Assembly (NCBI RefSeq): GCF_030499575.1
Contig: NZ_JASTLC010000001.1
Span: 2,132,001 to 2,196,000 of the forward strand
DNA: 64,000 nucleotides
Source: Streptomyces sp. DG2A-72
Lineage (GTDB): Bacteria; Actinomycetota; Actinomycetes; Streptomycetales; Streptomycetaceae
Direction: 5' to 3'
This document shows positions 17,486 through 27,041 of this stretch, piece by piece; position 1 is the stretch's first letter; each line of letters opens with the position of its first letter. Made by a program: the position numbers and the translations under genes. A model generated the notes under the pieces. It was not told the origin of the DNA, did not search any database, and worked only from the letters and a program-made list of their open reading frames with translations.

Positions 17486-18993
17486 CAGGCGGTGGTCTCC
17501 TCGTCGCCGGCACCACCTCCGACGCCGGCAAGAGCGTCGTCACCGCCGGGATCTGCCGGTGGCTGGTGCGGCAGGGCGTCAAGGTCGCGCCGTTCAAGGC
17601 GCAGAACATGTCCCTCAATTCGTTCGTGACCCGGGAAGGCGCGGAGATCGGGCGGGCGCAGGCCATGCAGGCGCAGGCCTGTCGCGTCGAGCCGACCGCG
17701 CTGATGAATCCCGTGCTGCTCAAGCCGGGTGGCGAGCAGAGCAGTCAGGTCGTGCTCATGGGGAAGCCCGTGGGGGAGCTGAGTGCTCGGGGGTATCACG
17801 GGGGGCGGCAGGAGCGGCTGCTCGGGACCGTGCTCGACTGTCTTGCCGAGTTGCGGGGCACGTATGACGCGGTGATCTGCGAGGGGGCCGGCTCTCCGGC
17901 CGAGATCAATCTGCGGCGGACCGACATCGTCAACATGGGCATCGCCCGCAATGCCGGGCTGCCGGTGCTCGTCGTCGGCGACATCGACCGCGGCGGCGTC
18001 TTCGCCTCCTTCTTCGGCACGGTGGCGCTGCTGTCCCCCGAGGACCAGGCACTCGTCGCCGGGTTTCTCGTCAACAAGTTCCGCGGCGACGTCTCGCTGC
18101 TCGAACCCGGGCTCGACATGCTGCACGACCTCACGGGGCGGCGGACGTACGGCGTCCTGCCCTTCCGGCACGGGCTCGGCATCGACGAGGAGGACGGGCT
18201 GCGGGTGTCCCTGCGGGGGACGGTCCGGGAATCGCAGGTCTCCTCCCCCGTCGGCGAGGACGTGCTGCGGGTCGCCGTCTGCGCCGTCCCGCTCATGTCC
18301 AACTTCACCGACGTCGACGCCCTCGCCGCCGAACCCGGCGTCGTGGTGCGGTTCGTGGACCGTCCGGAGGAGCTGGCGGACGCGGATCTGGTGGTGATCC
18401 CGGGTACTCGGGGAACCGTCCGCGCGCTGGAGTGGCTGCGGGAGCGCGGCCTCGCGGATGCCCTCGTCCGGAGGGCCGCCGAACAGCGGCCCGTCCTCGG
18501 TATCTGCGGTGGGTTCCAAGTCCTCGGCGAGCACATCGAGGACGAGGTCGAGAGCCGGCGCGGGCAGGTCGAGGGCCTCGGGGTGCTGCCCGTCCGGGTG
18601 CGGTTCGCCCGGGAGAAGACCCTCACCCGGCCTGTCGGCGCGGCTCTCGGCGAGCGCGTCGAGGGGTACGAGATCCATCACGGGGTCGCCGAAGTCTACG
18701 GCGGGGAACCCTTCTTGGACGGCTGCCGGGTCGGCCAGACCTGGGGTACGCACTGGCACGGCTCGCTGGAGTCGGACGGTTTCCGGCGGGCCTTCCTGCG
18801 TGAGGTGGCCGGCGCCGCGGGCCGCCGCTTCGTGCCGGCCCCCGACACGTCGTTCGCCGCGCTGCGCGAGGAGCAACTCGACCGGCTCGGCGATCTGATC
18901 GAACAGCACGCGGACACGGACGCGCTCTGGGGGCTCATCGAGTCCGGCGCGCCGCAAGGACTGCCTTTCATTCCACCGGGAGCGCCCGCATGA
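17482..18993 (+). CDS. cobQ: Cobyric acid synthase CobQ/CbiP
   Basis: 503 residues, full length. The N-terminal DTBS-like domain has the P-loop variant GTTSDAGKSVVTAG (about 9-22) and FKAQNMSLNSFV. The C-terminal glutamine amidotransferase domain has the nucleophile in LGICGGFQVLG and the histidine in EIHHGVAE. It uses glutamine and ATP to amidate four carboxyl groups of the corrin ring. Start and stop both overlap neighbours by 4 bases, so expression is coupled to cobD and cobN. Confidence 0.95.
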   Translation: MTGGGLLVAGTTSDAGKSVVTAGICRWLVRQGVKVAPFKAQNMSLNSFVTREGAEIGRAQAMQAQACRVEPTALMNPVLLKPGGEQSSQVVLMGKPVGELSARGYHGGRQERLLGTVLDCLAELRGTYDAVICEGAGSPAEINLRRTDIVNMGIARNAGLPVLVVGDIDRGGVFASFFGTVALLSPEDQALVAGFLVNKFRGDVSLLEPGLDMLHDLTGRRTYGVLPFRHGLGIDEEDGLRVSLRGTVRESQVSSPVGEDVLRVAVCAVPLMSNFTDVDALAAEPGVVVRFVDRPEELADADLVVIPGTRGTVRALEWLRERGLADALVRRAAEQRPVLGICGGFQVLGEHIEDEVESRRGQVEGLGVLPVRVRFAREKTLTRPVGAALGERVEGYEIHHGVAEVYGGEPFLDGCRVGQTWGTHWHGSLESDGFRRAFLREVAGAAGRRFVPAPDTSFAALREEQLDRLGDLIEQHADTDALWGLIESGAPQGLPFIPPGAPA

Positions 18994-21900
18994 GCACAGT
19001 GTTGTTGTTGTCGACCGCCGACACGGATCTGTTGGCGGCCCGGGCCGCTTCCGGTGCCGACTACCGGATCGGCAACCCGACCCGTGTGGACGTCGACCAG
19101 GAACTCCCCGGCCTCATCGGGGCCGCGGACATCGCCGTCGTACGGCTGCTGGGGGGCAAACGGGCCTGGGAGGACGGGCTCGCCGCGCTCAAGGCGTCCG
19201 GCATTCCCACCGTGCTGCTCGGTGGAGAGGCCGTGCCCGACGCGGAGTTGATGGCCGAGTCCTCCGTGCCCGCGGGTGTGGTGGCGGAGGCTCTGCGGTA
19301 CCTCGTCGAGGGCGGGCCCGCCAACCTCACCGAGCTGGCGCGGTTCCTGTCCGACACCGTGCTGCTGACGGGTGAGGGGTTCGTCGAGCCGCAGAAGATG
19401 CCCGAGTACGGCGTCCATGGCGAGCGTTCTCTTGTCGCGGGCCGGCCCACCGTCGGTGTGCTCTTCTACCGGGCCCATGAGCTCAGCGGCAACACCTCCT
19501 TCGTCGACACGCTCTGCGACGCGATCGAGGCGCGAGGCGCCAACGCCCTTCCCGTGTACTGCGGTTCACTGCGCGGGGCCGACGCCGGGCTGTACGAGAT
19601 CCTCGCGAAGGCCGACGCCCTGGTCGCCACCGTCCTCGCCGCCGGCGGCACGCACGCCTCGCAGGCCTCGGCAGGCGGTGACGAGGAGGCCTGGGACATC
19701 GGGGCGCTCGCCGACCTCGATGTGCCGGTGCTGCAAGGACTTTGCCTTACGTCGTCGAGGGCCGTGTGGGACGAGTCCGACGCCGCCCTCTCCCCCATGG
19801 ACGCGGCGATGCAGGTCGCGATCCCGGAGTTCGACGGGCGGCTCATCACGGTCCCCTTCTCCTTCAAGGAGCAGGGCCCGGACGACGTCCCCGTGTACGT
19901 CGCCGACCCCGAGCGAGCCGCGCGGGTCGCCGGGATCGCCGTACGACACGCGCGCCTCAAGCACAAAGCCAACTCCGACAAGAAGCTCGCGCTCGTCTTC
20001 ACCGCGTACCCGACGAAGCACTCGCGCGTGGGCAACGCGGTCGGCCTCGACACGCCCGCCTCGGCCATTCAGGTGCTGGACGCCCTCAAGGACGCCGGAT
20101 ACAGCCTGACCGAATACCCCGACAACGGCGACGAGTTGATCCACCGGCTCATCGAGGCAGGCGGTCACGACGTCGAGTGGCTGACCGAGGACCAGCTGGC
20201 CTCCGCGCCCGCGCGCGTCCCGCTCGCCGACTACCGGGCCTGGTTCGACAAGCTGGACCCGGAACTCCGGGACGCCATGCTGGAGGCGTGGAGCGAGCCG
20301 CCGGGCTCGCTGTACGTCGACGGGGACGACATCGTGCTCGCCTCGCTCCAGTTCGGGAACGTCGTCGTCATGATCCAGCCGCCGCGCGGCTTCGGCGAGA
20401 ACCCGATCGCGATCTATCACGACCCGGACATGCCGCCGTCCCACCACTACATGGCGGCGTACCGATGGCTGGAGAACAGCTTCGGCGCGGACGCCATCGT
20501 GCACATGGGCAAGCACGGCACGATGGAGTGGCTGCCGGGCAAGGGGCTCGGCCTCAGCGGAGGCTGCGCGCCGGACGCCGTGCTCGGTGAACTCCCGCTG
20601 ATCTACCCGTTCATCGTCAACGACCCGGGCGAGGGCACCCAGGCCAAGCGCCGCGGCCACGCCACCGTCGTCGACCACCTCGTACCGCCGATGGCCCGTG
20701 CCGACACATACGGCGACCTGGCCAAGCTGGAGCAGCTGCTCGACGAGTACGCGCTGGTCTCCGACCTGGACCCGACGAAGGCACCGGCGGTCCGCGCGCA
20801 GATCTGGACGCTGGTCAAGGCGGCCGAGCTGCACCACGACCTGCATGTGGACGACCAGCCGGACGACGACGCGTTCGACGAGTTCGTCATGCACATCGAC
20901 GGCTATCTGTGCGAGATCAAGGACGTGCAGATCCGCGACGGGCTGCACATCCTGGGCGGCGGACCGGTCGGCGAGCCGCGCGTGAACCTCGTGCTCGCCG
21001 TGCTGCGCGCCTCACAGGTGTGGGGCGGACAGGCGAACGCCCTGCCGGGGCTCAGGGCTTCCCTCGCCGCCCATTTCGGGCTCAGCGAGAAGGAGTTGCT
21101 GGCCGAGCCGGGGGCTCCGTTGAAGGTTCCGGTGGAGCTGTCGGACCTCGTGGGAGGTCCCTCCCGTTCCGCCGCCGACGCGATCGACCTGCTGGAGCAG
21201 CTGTGCCGGCGGATGGCGGAGGGGATGGAGGAGCGCAACTGGGCGGTCTCGGAAGCTCGTTCGCTGGCCGCCGACGTCCTCGGCACCGAACTCCCGGACG
21301 CCGTAGCCGTGTTGGAGTTCGCCTGCACCGAGGTCGTGCCGCGGCTCGCCCGCACCACCGACGAGATCGGGCACATCCTCAAGGCCCTCGACGGCGGATA
21401 CGTCCCTGCCGGCCCCTCCGGCTCCCCCACCCGCGGTCTCGTCAACGTCCTGCCGACCGGCCGCAACTTCTACTCCGTCGACCCCAAGGCCATCCCGTCC
21501 AGGCTGAGTTGGGAGGTGGGGCAGTCCCTTGCGGACTCGCTGGTGCAGCGGTACCTCCAGGACACCGGCGAGTACCCGAAGTCCGTCGGCCTGACGGTCT
21601 GGGGTACGTCCGCGATGCGCACCCAGGGCGACGACATCGCCGAGATCCTCGCGCTGCTCGGCTGCCGACCGGTGTGGGACGATGCCTCGCGCCGTGTGAC
21701 GGGCTTCGAGATCGTGCCCCTCACCGAGCTGGGCCGTCCTCGCATCGACGTCACGGTCCGTATCTCCGGCTTCTTCCGGGACGCGTTCCCGCATGTGGTC
21801 GGGCTGATCGACGACGCCGTACGCAAGGTCGCCGAACTGGACGAGCCCGCCGACCAGAACTACGTACGCGCCCATGCCGACGCGGACACCGCCGAGCACG

Positions 21901-22643
21901 GCGACCGACGGCGCGCGACGGCCCGTGTCTTCGGCTCGAAGCCGGGTGCGTACGGCGCCGGGCTGCTCCCGCTCATCGACGCCCGCAACTGGCGGTCGGA
22001 TGCGGACCTCGCCGAGGTGTACGCCGTCTGGGGCGGCTACGCCTACGGGCGCGGGCTCGACGGGCGGGCGGCGCGCGGGGACATGGAGACGGCGTTCAGG
22101 CGGATCGCGGTCGCCGCGAAGAACGTCGACACACGCGAGCACGATCTCGTCGACGCCGACGACTACTTCCAGTACCACGGCGGCATGGTGGCCATGGTGC
22201 GCCATCTGACGGGCACCAGCCCCGAGGCGTACGTCGGCGACTCCGCCACGCCGGACCAGGTCAAGACCCGGACGCTGGGCGAGGAGACGCACCGGGTATT
22301 CCGGGCGCGGGTGGTCAACCCGCGCTGGATGAGTGCCATGAGGAGGCACGGCTACAAGGGTGCCTTCGAGATGGCGGCGACCGTGGACTACCTCTTCGGG
22401 TACGACGCCACGGCCGGGGTCGTGGACGACTGGATGTACGAGAAGTTGTCGGCCGAGTACGTCTTCGACCCGGAGAACCAGGAGTTCATGAAGCGATCGA
22501 ATCCCTGGGCGCTGAGGGGCATCACCGAGCGCTTGCTGGAGGCGGCTGACCGAGGGCTCTGGGCGGAGCCGGACCAGGAGACCCTGGACCGGCTCCGGGC
22601 GACCTACCTCGAGCTTGAGGGAGATCTGGAGGGAGACCAGTGA
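18990..22643 (+). CDS. cobN: Cobaltochelatase subunit CobN
   Basis: 1217 residues, the size of CobN/ChlH large chelatase subunits. Typical motifs include VLFYRAHELSGNTSFVD, ALVFTAYPTKHSRVGNAVGL, YHDPDMPPSHHYMAAYRW, HMGKHGTMEWLPGKGLGLS and, near the C-terminus, WRSDADLAEVYAVWGGYAYG and YQYHGGMVAM-like FQYHGGMVAMV. CobN holds the corrin while cobalt is inserted into hydrogenobyrinate a,c-diamide with ATP, using CobS/CobT or, as here, a fused ChlI/ChlD partner encoded just downstream. No CobS or CobT gene is in the window. Confidence 0.95.
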   Translation: MSTVLLLSTADTDLLAARAASGADYRIGNPTRVDVDQELPGLIGAADIAVVRLLGGKRAWEDGLAALKASGIPTVLLGGEAVPDAELMAESSVPAGVVAEALRYLVEGGPANLTELARFLSDTVLLTGEGFVEPQKMPEYGVHGERSLVAGRPTVGVLFYRAHELSGNTSFVDTLCDAIEARGANALPVYCGSLRGADAGLYEILAKADALVATVLAAGGTHASQASAGGDEEAWDIGALADLDVPVLQGLCLTSSRAVWDESDAALSPMDAAMQVAIPEFDGRLITVPFSFKEQGPDDVPVYVADPERAARVAGIAVRHARLKHKANSDKKLALVFTAYPTKHSRVGNAVGLDTPASAIQVLDALKDAGYSLTEYPDNGDELIHRLIEAGGHDVEWLTEDQLASAPARVPLADYRAWFDKLDPELRDAMLEAWSEPPGSLYVDGDDIVLASLQFGNVVVMIQPPRGFGENPIAIYHDPDMPPSHHYMAAYRWLENSFGADAIVHMGKHGTMEWLPGKGLGLSGGCAPDAVLGELPLIYPFIVNDPGEGTQAKRRGHATVVDHLVPPMARADTYGDLAKLEQLLDEYALVSDLDPTKAPAVRAQIWTLVKAAELHHDLHVDDQPDDDAFDEFVMHIDGYLCEIKDVQIRDGLHILGGGPVGEPRVNLVLAVLRASQVWGGQANALPGLRASLAAHFGLSEKELLAEPGAPLKVPVELSDLVGGPSRSAADAIDLLEQLCRRMAEGMEERNWAVSEARSLAADVLGTELPDAVAVLEFACTEVVPRLARTTDEIGHILKALDGGYVPAGPSGSPTRGLVNVLPTGRNFYSVDPKAIPSRLSWEVGQSLADSLVQRYLQDTGEYPKSVGLTVWGTSAMRTQGDDIAEILALLGCRPVWDDASRRVTGFEIVPLTELGRPRIDVTVRISGFFRDAFPHVVGLIDDAVRKVAELDEPADQNYVRAHADADTAEHGDRRRATARVFGSKPGAYGAGLLPLIDARNWRSDADLAEVYAVWGGYAYGRGLDGRAARGDMETAFRRIAVAAKNVDTREHDLVDADDYFQYHGGMVAMVRHLTGTSPEAYVGDSATPDQVKTRTLGEETHRVFRARVVNPRWMSAMRRHGYKGAFEMAATVDYLFGYDATAGVVDDWMYEKLSAEYVFDPENQEFMKRSNPWALRGITERLLEAADRGLWAEPDQETLDRLRATYLELEGDLEGDQ

Positions 22644-22648
22644 TCTCC

Positions 22649-22738
22649 CTGGGAACCCCCGCGTCGGCGGGGAGCAAGCAGCGATCCGCCGTCACGGATA
22701 CAACGGCGCCGGACCACCCCCGCGTCGGCGGGGAGCTG
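22649..22738. CRISPR. CRISPR-like repeat pair (two repeats, one spacer), orphan
   Basis: The 20-base core CCCCCGCGTCGGCGGGGAGC occurs at 22656-22675 and again at 22717-22736, 61 bases apart. That is the period of type I-E arrays (28-29 repeat plus 32-33 spacer). Each core contains a perfect CCCCGC/GCGGGG stem with a GTCG loop, as in I-E repeats, and the second copy extends leftward with GGACCA as such repeats do. Outside the core the copies diverge. No cas gene is in the window. A pair of hairpins with another role remains possible. Confidence 0.4.
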
Positions 22739-22812
22739 GGTCACAGCTTGTCAGCCGTGCACTGCGCACCCGGCCGCCTCCGACAGCAGTCCTTCGAAGG
22801 AGTGATCCAGGC

Positions 22813-24813
22813 ATGAGCATGCCTTTCCCATTCACAGCCGTCGTCGGACAGGACAATCTGCGCTTGGCGCTGCTCCTCAACGCGGTCAGTCCAGCAGTGG
22901 GCGGTGTGCTGGTGCGCGGTGAGAAGGGCACGGCCAAGTCGACGGCGGTGCGGGCGCTTTCGGTGCTGCTGCCGGAGGTGGACGTGGTCGCCGGGTGCCG
23001 TTTCTCCTGCGACCCGGGTGCGCCCGACCCTGGCTGCCCCGACGGACCGCACGAGACCGGCAGCGGTACCACGCGTCCGGCCCGTATGGTCGAGCTGCCC
23101 GTCGGCGCGTCCGAGGACCGGCTCGTCGGCGCGCTCGACATCGAGCGGGCGCTCGCCGAGGGCGTCAAGGCCTTCGAGCCCGGCCTGCTCGCGGACGCGC
23201 ACCGCGGAATCCTCTACGTCGACGAGGTCAACCTTCTCCACGACCACCTGGTCGACCTGCTCCTGGACGCGGCCGCGATGGGTGCGTCGTATGTCGAGCG
23301 GGAGGGGGTTTCGGTCCGGCACGCCGCGCGTTTCCTGCTCGTCGGGACCATGAACCCCGAAGAGGGCGAGCTGCGGCCGCAGTTGCTCGACCGGTTCGGG
23401 CTGACCGTGGAGGTCGCGGCGTCGCGGGAGCCGGAGCAGCGGGTGGAGGTCGTACGGCGCAGGCTCGCCTACGACGACGATCCGGCCGGTTTCGCGGCCC
23501 GTTGGGCGGACGAGGAGGCGGCGGTACGTCAACGCATCGTCGCCGCACGGGAGTTGCTGCCGTCGGTGCGGCTCGGCGACGGGGCGCTGCGGCAGATCGC
23601 GGCGACCTGTGCCGCCTTCGAGGTGGACGGCATGCGGGCCGACATCGTGATGGCGCGAACGGCCACCGCGCTCGCGGCGTGGGCCGGGCGGACCGAGGTG
23701 CTGGCGGAGGACGTACGGCAGGCCGCGCTGCTCGCGCTGCCGCACCGGCGGCGACGGAATCCCTTTGACGCGCCGGGACTTGACGAGGACAAGCTCGACG
23801 AGACGCTGGAGGAGTTCTCCGGCGACGGCGACCACGATCCCGATCCCGATCCTGATGACGGTGGGCCAGGTCCGGGCGGGGGTGGCGGGGAGCCTGCTCC
23901 GGACGAGGATCCGCAGGGTGGTGACACGGGCGCTCGGCCCGAGGCCGGTGACGATGGCGAGCCGCAGGCCTCCGGCGCCGGGGAGCAGTCGGCCGTACGG
24001 GCCTCCGAACCGTTTCGTACGAAGGTGCTGAGCGTCCCCGGTATCGGGCAGGGTGCCGCCGGGCGGCGTTCGCGGGCGCGGACCGAGCACGGGCGGACGA
24101 CGGGGGCGCGGCGGCCACGGGGGGCGCTGACCAAGCTGCATCTGGCGGCGACCGTGCAGGCGGCGGCGCCGCATCAGCGGGCGCGTGGGCGGGTCGGGCG
24201 TGGGCTCGTCGTGCGGCGGGACGATCTGCGGCAGGCGACGCGGGAGGGGCGCGAGGGGAATCTCGTGCTGTTCGTCGTCGACGCGTCCGGGTCGATGGCG
24301 GCGCGGCAGCGGATGAGTGCCGTGAAGGGTGCTGTGGTGTCGCTGCTGCTCGATGCGTATCAGCGGCGGGACAAGGTGGGGTTGGTGACGTTCCGGGGGG
24401 CGAGCGCGGAGGTGGCTCTGCCGCCGACCTCGTCCGTGGATGCGGCTGCGGCTCGGCTGGAGACATTGCCCACCGGTGGGCGTACACCGTTGGCCGTGGG
24501 GCTGCTCAAGGCGCATGACGTGCTGCGGGTGGAGCGGCTGCGGGATCCCGCTCGGCGGGCGCTGGTTGTGGTGGTGACGGACGGGCGGGCCACCGGTGGG
24601 CCGGAGCCGGTGGTGCTGGCGGGGCGTGCGGCTCGGTTGTTCGCGGCCGAGGGGATCGCTTCGGTGGTGGTCGACTGCGAGTCCGGGCCGGTGCGGCTGG
24701 GGCTCGCCGGGCAGCTTGCCGGTGAGCTGGGGGGTACGGCCGTGACGCTGGACGAGCTGCGGGCGGACTCCATCGCCGGGCTGGTGAAGGACGTACAGAG
24801 GAGGGCCGCGTAA
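22813..24813 (+). CDS. Fused ChlI/ChlD-type AAA+ and VWA subunit of cobaltochelatase
   Basis: 666 residues. The N-terminal AAA+ ATPase (about 5-330) has Walker A GEKGTAKST (36-44), a Cys-rich loop (CRFSCDPGAPDPGC) and the Walker B/sensor region GILYVDEVNLLHDHLVD. An acidic Asp/Pro/Gly linker (about 335-400) leads to a von Willebrand A domain with MIDAS motif DASGS (490-494). This joins the CobS/ChlI and CobT/ChlD roles in one chain and is standard beside CobN in actinobacteria. It supplies ATP-driven remodelling for cobalt insertion. GAAGGAG stands about 10 bases before the ATG. Confidence 0.92.
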   Translation: MSMPFPFTAVVGQDNLRLALLLNAVSPAVGGVLVRGEKGTAKSTAVRALSVLLPEVDVVAGCRFSCDPGAPDPGCPDGPHETGSGTTRPARMVELPVGASEDRLVGALDIERALAEGVKAFEPGLLADAHRGILYVDEVNLLHDHLVDLLLDAAAMGASYVEREGVSVRHAARFLLVGTMNPEEGELRPQLLDRFGLTVEVAASREPEQRVEVVRRRLAYDDDPAGFAARWADEEAAVRQRIVAARELLPSVRLGDGALRQIAATCAAFEVDGMRADIVMARTATALAAWAGRTEVLAEDVRQAALLALPHRRRRNPFDAPGLDEDKLDETLEEFSGDGDHDPDPDPDDGGPGPGGGGGEPAPDEDPQGGDTGARPEAGDDGEPQASGAGEQSAVRASEPFRTKVLSVPGIGQGAAGRRSRARTEHGRTTGARRPRGALTKLHLAATVQAAAPHQRARGRVGRGLVVRRDDLRQATREGREGNLVLFVVDASGSMAARQRMSAVKGAVVSLLLDAYQRRDKVGLVTFRGASAEVALPPTSSVDAAAARLETLPTGGRTPLAVGLLKAHDVLRVERLRDPARRALVVVVTDGRATGGPEPVVLAGRAARLFAAEGIASVVVDCESGPVRLGLAGQLAGELGGTAVTLDELRADSIAGLVKDVQRRAA

Positions 24814-25412
24814 TGCCTCAGGGGCAGCCGAGTGTCGTGCCGGACGATGGGCTGACGACTCGTCAGCGGCGTAATCGGCCGTTGGTGGTGGTGCACACCG
24901 GGGTCGGGAAGGGCAAGTCGACCGCTGCTTTCGGGCTGGCGCTCAGGGCCTGGAATCAGGGGTGGCCCATCGGGGTGTTCCAGTTCGTCAAGTCGGCCAA
25001 GTGGAAGGTCGGCGAGGAGCGGGCGCTTCGGGTGCTCGGGGACTCCGGTGAGGGTGGATCCGTCGCCTGGCACAAGATGGGCGAGGGGTGGTCCTGGGTG
25101 CAGCGGGACTCCCAGATGGACAACGAGGAGAAGGCGCGCGAGGGCTGGGAGCAGGTCAAGCGGGATCTGGCCGCCGAGACGTACCAGCTGTACGTGCTGG
25201 ATGAGTTCGCCTATCCCCTGCACTGGGGGTGGGTCGACGTCGATGAGGTCGTGGCTGTGCTGCGGGACCGGCCGGGGACCCAGCATGTCGTGATCACCGG
25301 GCGGAACGCGCCCGAGAAGCTCGTCGATTTCGCCGATCTCGTGACCGACATGTCCAAGGTCAAGCATCCGATGGACGTCGGGCAGAAGGGGCAGAGAGGC
25401 ATCGAGTGGTGA
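24813..25412 (+). CDS. cobO: Cob(I)yrinic acid a,c-diamide adenosyltransferase CobO/BtuR
   Basis: 199 residues. The P-loop VHTGVGKGKSTAAFGLALRA (about 29-48) and the conserved QFVKSAKWKVGEE and LYVLDEFAYPLHWGWVD are diagnostic of the CobA/CobO/BtuR fold. It transfers the adenosyl group of ATP to Co(I) corrin. The ATG shares its first base with the TAA of the previous gene (TAATG), and its stop overlaps the cobB start, so translation is coupled. Confidence 0.95.
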   Translation: MPQGQPSVVPDDGLTTRQRRNRPLVVVHTGVGKGKSTAAFGLALRAWNQGWPIGVFQFVKSAKWKVGEERALRVLGDSGEGGSVAWHKMGEGWSWVQRDSQMDNEEKAREGWEQVKRDLAAETYQLYVLDEFAYPLHWGWVDVDEVVAVLRDRPGTQHVVITGRNAPEKLVDFADLVTDMSKVKHPMDVGQKGQRGIEW

Positions 25413-27041
25413 TGTCTGTTCCTCGGGTGGTCGTCGCCGCGCCGTCGTCGGGCAGCGGTAAGACCACCGTTGCCACGGGGTTGATGGCCGCGTTCGCTGC
25501 GCGGGGGCTTGTTGTGTCTCCGCACAAGGTGGGGCCGGACTACATCGATCCCGGGTATCACGCGCTGGCGACCGGGCGGGTGGGGCGGAATCTCGATGCG
25601 TATCTGTGCGGGCCGGAGTTGATCGGGCCGTTGTTCGTGCATGGGGCGCGGGGGTGTGACATCGCCGTGGTCGAGGGGGTGATGGGGCTGTATGACGGGG
25701 CCGCGGGGGAGGGTGAGCTGGCGTCGACCGCGCATGTGGCGAAGTTGCTGCGGGCGCCGGTGGTGTTGGTTGTCGATGCGTCGTCGCAGTCGCGGTCCGT
25801 GGCGGCGTTGGTGCATGGGTTTGTGTCTTGGGATCCGGAGGTTCGGGTCGGGGGCGTGATCCTGAACAAGGTGGCTTCGGATCGGCATGAGGAGTTGTTG
25901 CGGGAGGCGTTGGAGTCGGTGGGGGTGCCGGTTCTGGGTGTGTTGAGGCGGGCGCCGCAGGTGGACACGCCTTCGCGGCATTTGGGGTTGGTTCCGGTTG
26001 CGGAGCGGCGGGGGGAGGCGGAGGCGGCTGTTGCGGCGATGGGTGCGCAGGTCTCCGACGGGTGCGATCTGGATGCGGTGGTGGCGCTGGCGCGGAGTGC
26101 GGGGGCGTTGGCTTGTGCGGGCTGGGATGCGGCTGAGGTCCTGGCTTCTTCGCCCCCGCCGCCCCTACCCGTCCCATCCTCCAGGGGCTCCGCCCCTTCG
26201 ACCCCGCCAGAGGGCTCCGCCCCCTGGACCCCCGCGGGGCTTCGCCCCTGCACCCCACCGGGGCTTCCCCCCCGCACCCCACCGGGGCTTCCCCCCGCAC
26301 CCCACCGGGGCTTCCCCCCGCACCCCACCGGGGCTTCGCCCCCGGACCCCTACCGGGGCTTCGCCCCTGGACCCCATCGGCCTTCGGCCTCGTCCTCAAA
26401 CGCCGGACGGGCTGGATGATGCCGGACTGGACTTGAAAGCTCCCGTGGTCGCCGTCGCCGGAGGCCCCGCCTTCACCTTCTCCTACGCCGAGCACACCGA
26501 GCTGCTTGCGGCCGCTGGCGCGGAAGTCGTCGTCTTCGATCCCCTCCGCGATGAACAACTCCCTGACGGCACCTGCGGGTTGGTCATCGGGGGCGGGTTC
26601 CCCGAGGTGTACGCCGCTGAGCTGTCCGCCAACGAACCCCTGCGCAAAGCCGTCGCCGCCCTCGCAGAGTCCGGTGCTCCTGTCGCCGCCGAATGTGCTG
26701 GGCTGCTCTATCTGTGCCGGGAGTTGGATGGGCTGCCCATGTGCGGGGTGCTCGATGCGGCCGGCCGGATGAGCGGGCGGCTCACGCTCGGGTATCGGGA
26801 TGCTGTTGCCGTGAGTGACAGTGTGATCGCGGGCGCGGGCGTGCGGATGCGGGGGCATGAGTTTCATCGGACGGTCGTCGAGCCGGGGGCGGGGGCCGCT
26901 CCCGCATGGGGTGTGCGTGCTCCTCGGCGGCGGGTCGAAGGTTTCGTACAACAGGGTGTGCATGCGAGTTATCTGCACACGCACTGGGCGTCCGAGCCCG
27001 GTGTCGCCCGTCGGTTCGTGGAGAGGTGCCGGACGTCATGA
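25406..27041 (+). pseudogene. cobB: Cobyrinate a,c-diamide synthase CobB/CbiA, split by frameshift in a minisatellite
   Basis: The GTG at 25406 has GAGAGG 6 bases upstream (an ATG at 25412 is the alternative). The N-terminal synthase domain is intact: Walker A APSSGSGKTT at 12-21, HKVGPDYIDPGYHA and VEGVMGLYDG. This frame then enters a Pro-rich run made by 23-25-base tandem repeats and stops at 26419. The C-terminal glutamine amidotransferase domain (VAVAGGPAFTFSY, nucleophile in AECAGLLYL, HTHW near the end) is complete but lies in the next frame, ending at 27041. Removing one C from the C7 tract at 26267-26273 would join both halves. The gene is essential for the pathway, so a sequencing indel, slippage or phase variation are all possible. 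Confidence 0.8.
26172..26415. repeat. Minisatellite of intergenic-type palindromic repeats inside cobB
   Basis: Units built on ACCGGGGCTTCCCCCCGCACC begin at 26257, 26281, 26304, 26327 and 26352, with lengths 24, 23, 23, 25 and 24. They are preceded by related GGGGCTCCGCCCC copies and followed by GGCCTTCGGCC and AAACGCCGGACGGGCTGGA. These sequences are typical of Streptomyces intergenic repeats, so they look like an expansion or insertion into the linker between the two CobB domains. Confidence 0.85.

Noticed and set aside
26172..26415. CRISPR array in cobB
   Set aside because: The units are 23-25 bases with no spacers between them, so this is a tandem minisatellite and not a repeat-spacer array.
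24360..26984. 874-codon minus-strand frame across chlID, cobO and cobB
   Set aside because: Pro/His/Arg-rich shadow of the coding strand. The real enzymes on the plus strand have full catalytic motifs.
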